From Pseudovibrio flavus (GTDB taxonomy: Bacteria > Pseudomonadota > Alphaproteobacteria > Rhizobiales > Stappiaceae), in assembly GCF_009711345.1 (NCBI RefSeq), contig NZ_SMMA01000057.1, positions 88,952 through 152,951 on the forward strand: 64,000 nt of DNA, in the 5' to 3' direction. How positions within the stretch are numbered: position 1 is the stretch's first letter; each line of letters opens with the position of its first letter. The notes below the pieces were generated by a model. The model was not told the origin of the DNA. It saw nothing but the letters and a program-made list of their open reading frames with translations, and did no database searches. Positions 62,732 to 64,000 of the stretch are shown piece after piece. A program made the translations under genes and the position numbers.

Positions 62732-62757
62732 AGACCTCGGGGTTTTTCCTGAGGTCT
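62732..62757 (+). terminator. Terminator after the PaaK-like gene
   Basis: Stem AGACCTC(G)GG / CC(T)GAGGTCT, seven perfect outer pairs, with T-rich loop. Not followed by a T-run. Confidence 0.6.
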
Positions 62758-62835
62758 GTGATCTTTATCCTTGGCGCACTGTGATCAAACCCCTATTAAG
62801 ATACGTAGGACTGGTTTTAATCACAGGTGCAACTT

Positions 62836-63906
62836 ATGAGCGATCACGATAAGCCAACCCATTCCAGCGTCTACGGTAGCCCTATGCAGCTGCCGAAAGA
62901 CCACCCACCCGTAAAAGCGGGAAAGGTTGGCGTCCTGCTCATCAATCTTGGAACACCAGATGGCACAGACTACTGGCCAATGCGCCGTTATCTGCGCGAG
63001 TTCCTTTCTGATAAACGCGTTATCGAATGGCCGAAATGGCTCTGGTATCCGATCCTCTATGGCATCGTGCTTAATGTTCGCCCGCAGAAGTCTGGTCGTG
63101 CTTATGCCGAAATCTGGAACAATGAGCAGAACGAAAGCCCGCTGCGCACGATCACCCGTAGTCAGGGTGAGAAGCTGCAGGAGATGCTGGACGGTGCCGG
63201 TTCTCAAGTGACCGTTGACTGGGCGATGCGTTACGGCAAGCCGTCAATCAAGTCTCGCTTGACGAAGATGAAAGAGGAAGGCTGCGACCGGATTCTCGTC
63301 TTCCCGCTTTACCCGCAATACTCGGCAGCAACCACTGCGACGGTAAACGATGCCGTGTTTAAGGTGCTAATGGAAATGCGCTGGCAGCCAGCTATTCGCA
63401 CCGTACCGCCGTATCACGATCATGATGTTTATATCACCGCGCTAGCAGACTCCGTAAAAGAGAGCCTTTCAAAGCTGGATGAAGAGCCAGAAGTGGTTAT
63501 GGCCTCCTATCATGGTATCCCGCAGAGCTACTTCCAGAAGGGTGACCCTTACCATTGCCAGTGCTTGAAAACCTCTCGCCTGCTGCGTGAAAAGCTGGGC
63601 TGGGAAGAAGGCAAGCTGATCAGCACGTTCCAATCCCGCTTTGGGCCTGAGGAATGGTTGCAGCCGTACACGGACAAGACCATCGAGAAACTCGCTCAAG
63701 AAGGCCGTAAAAACATTGCCGTTATGAACCCGGGTTTTGTGGCCGACTGCCTTGAAACTTTGGAAGAGATCGCTGGCGAAGGCGCTGAAATTTTCGAGGA
63801 GCATGGCGGTGAGCATTTCACGCATATTCCATGCCTCAATGATAGCCCTGAAGGTATGAACGTCATTGCCGACATTGTGGTGAGAGAGCTGCAAGGCTGG
63901 ATCTAA
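62836..63906 (+). CDS. hemH: Ferrochelatase
   Basis: A 356-residue enzyme that inserts Fe2+ into protoporphyrin IX to make heme. The catalytic His is in SYHGIPQSY (near 225), the acidic wall in PGFVADCLETLEEI (near 305), and VLLINLGTPDGTDYWPMRRYLREFLSD marks the start (read with a break). Cys pair YHCQCLKT is present, but that alone does not show the 2Fe-2S cluster of some homologues. ATG 62836 is preceded by AGG 8 bases away; GTG 62827 is possible. Single gene with its own terminator. Confidence 0.96.
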   Translation: MSDHDKPTHSSVYGSPMQLPKDHPPVKAGKVGVLLINLGTPDGTDYWPMRRYLREFLSDKRVIEWPKWLWYPILYGIVLNVRPQKSGRAYAEIWNNEQNESPLRTITRSQGEKLQEMLDGAGSQVTVDWAMRYGKPSIKSRLTKMKEEGCDRILVFPLYPQYSAATTATVNDAVFKVLMEMRWQPAIRTVPPYHDHDVYITALADSVKESLSKLDEEPEVVMASYHGIPQSYFQKGDPYHCQCLKTSRLLREKLGWEEGKLISTFQSRFGPEEWLQPYTDKTIEKLAQEGRKNIAVMNPGFVADCLETLEEIAGEGAEIFEEHGGEHFTHIPCLNDSPEGMNVIADIVVRELQGWI

Positions 63907-63919
63907 CGAACATCTCTGG

Positions 63920-63958
63920 CGCTCGCACTTGCTTTACATCGTAAGCGCGGTGCGAGCG
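63920..63958 (+). terminator. Hairpin after hemH
   Basis: Nine-base stem CGCTCGCAC / GTGCGAGCG with an inner GCTT/AAGC, 14 bases after the stop; no T-run. Confidence 0.55.
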
Positions 63959-64000
63959 TGAGAGTTGAATGCTCAACCCCTGATTTTGTTTGTGTGCGTG

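Overview
The window looks like ordinary chromosome of a marine-type alphaproteobacterium of moderate GC. The closest fit by gene content is the Stappiaceae/Rhizobiales side (a Pseudovibrio- or Labrenzia-like organism). The reasons are an Suv3-like helicase, a LuxR solo, CobW next to a WD40 protein, a TakP-type TRAP transporter, many ABC importers, a fosX/phnF pair, and an adenylate cyclase carrying a ferredoxin domain. The genus is an inference from memory of families, not a search. I see no rRNA, tRNA, CRISPR array, insertion sequence, phage gene or integrase.

Layout. 1-2455 (minus): most of a helicase, cut by the left edge. 2456-3314: a long gap with no convincing gene. 3315-4034: an orphan LuxR-type regulator flanked by two copies of a 14-base repeat. 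4331-7777: pyruvate carboxylase, then an acetate-transporter-like gene (7998-8609); together these fit anaplerosis and acetate use. 8667-9923 (minus): a class I glutamine amidotransferase and a TerB-like protein. 10248-13211: a large AsmA-type envelope protein. 13271-14571: divergent fosX (fosfomycin epoxide hydrolase type) and phnF, without a C-P lyase operon in view. 14574-16130 (minus): a CYTH-CHAD protein. 16604-19658: a three-gene operon of retropepsin-like zinc protease family protein, inactive transglutaminase with seven membrane helices, and ATP-grasp ligase, preceded by a gap rich in hairpins.

19729-30356 is almost all on the minus strand: a FadR/UxuR-type regulator, a copper ATPase, a five-domain peptide/oligopeptide ABC importer in four genes, and a membrane adenylate cyclase with a 2Fe-2S domain. 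30556-36994 is a mix of small metabolic and regulatory genes: YffB-like protein, creatininase-like amidohydrolase, DinB, an EamA transporter, a LacI regulator, a secreted protease inhibitor and an aminotransferase. 37207-39849 is a probable metal-handling operon (CobW GTPase with a His-rich loop, WD40 protein, DUF2937 protein), followed by a gamma-glutamyltransferase and a LysR regulator. 42497-45622 holds a leucine-type dehydrogenase and, divergently, a single-chain fusion of the two halves of a ZevAB-like metal transporter.

46309-49685 is a complete TRAP transporter for a carboxylate, likely a 2-oxo acid. 49771-52861 holds a MAPEG protein and a two-component system on the opposite strand. 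53105-62705 is a long plus-strand operon: long-chain-type AMP ligase, a complete branched-chain amino acid-type (HAAT) ABC importer, a secreted RNase T2 and a PaaK-like ligase. It looks like import of an organic acid followed by CoA activation. 62836-63906 is ferrochelatase. Intrinsic terminator hairpins separate many of these units and are listed individually.

The most interesting items are the ATP-grasp/transglutaminase/protease operon with its hairpin-rich leader, the LuxR solo between direct repeats, the fused ZevA-ZevB protein with an EF-hand loop, the RNase T2 inside an acyl-CoA/ABC operon, and the redox-cofactor-bearing adenylate cyclase. None is clearly a wholly new system on sequence reading alone.
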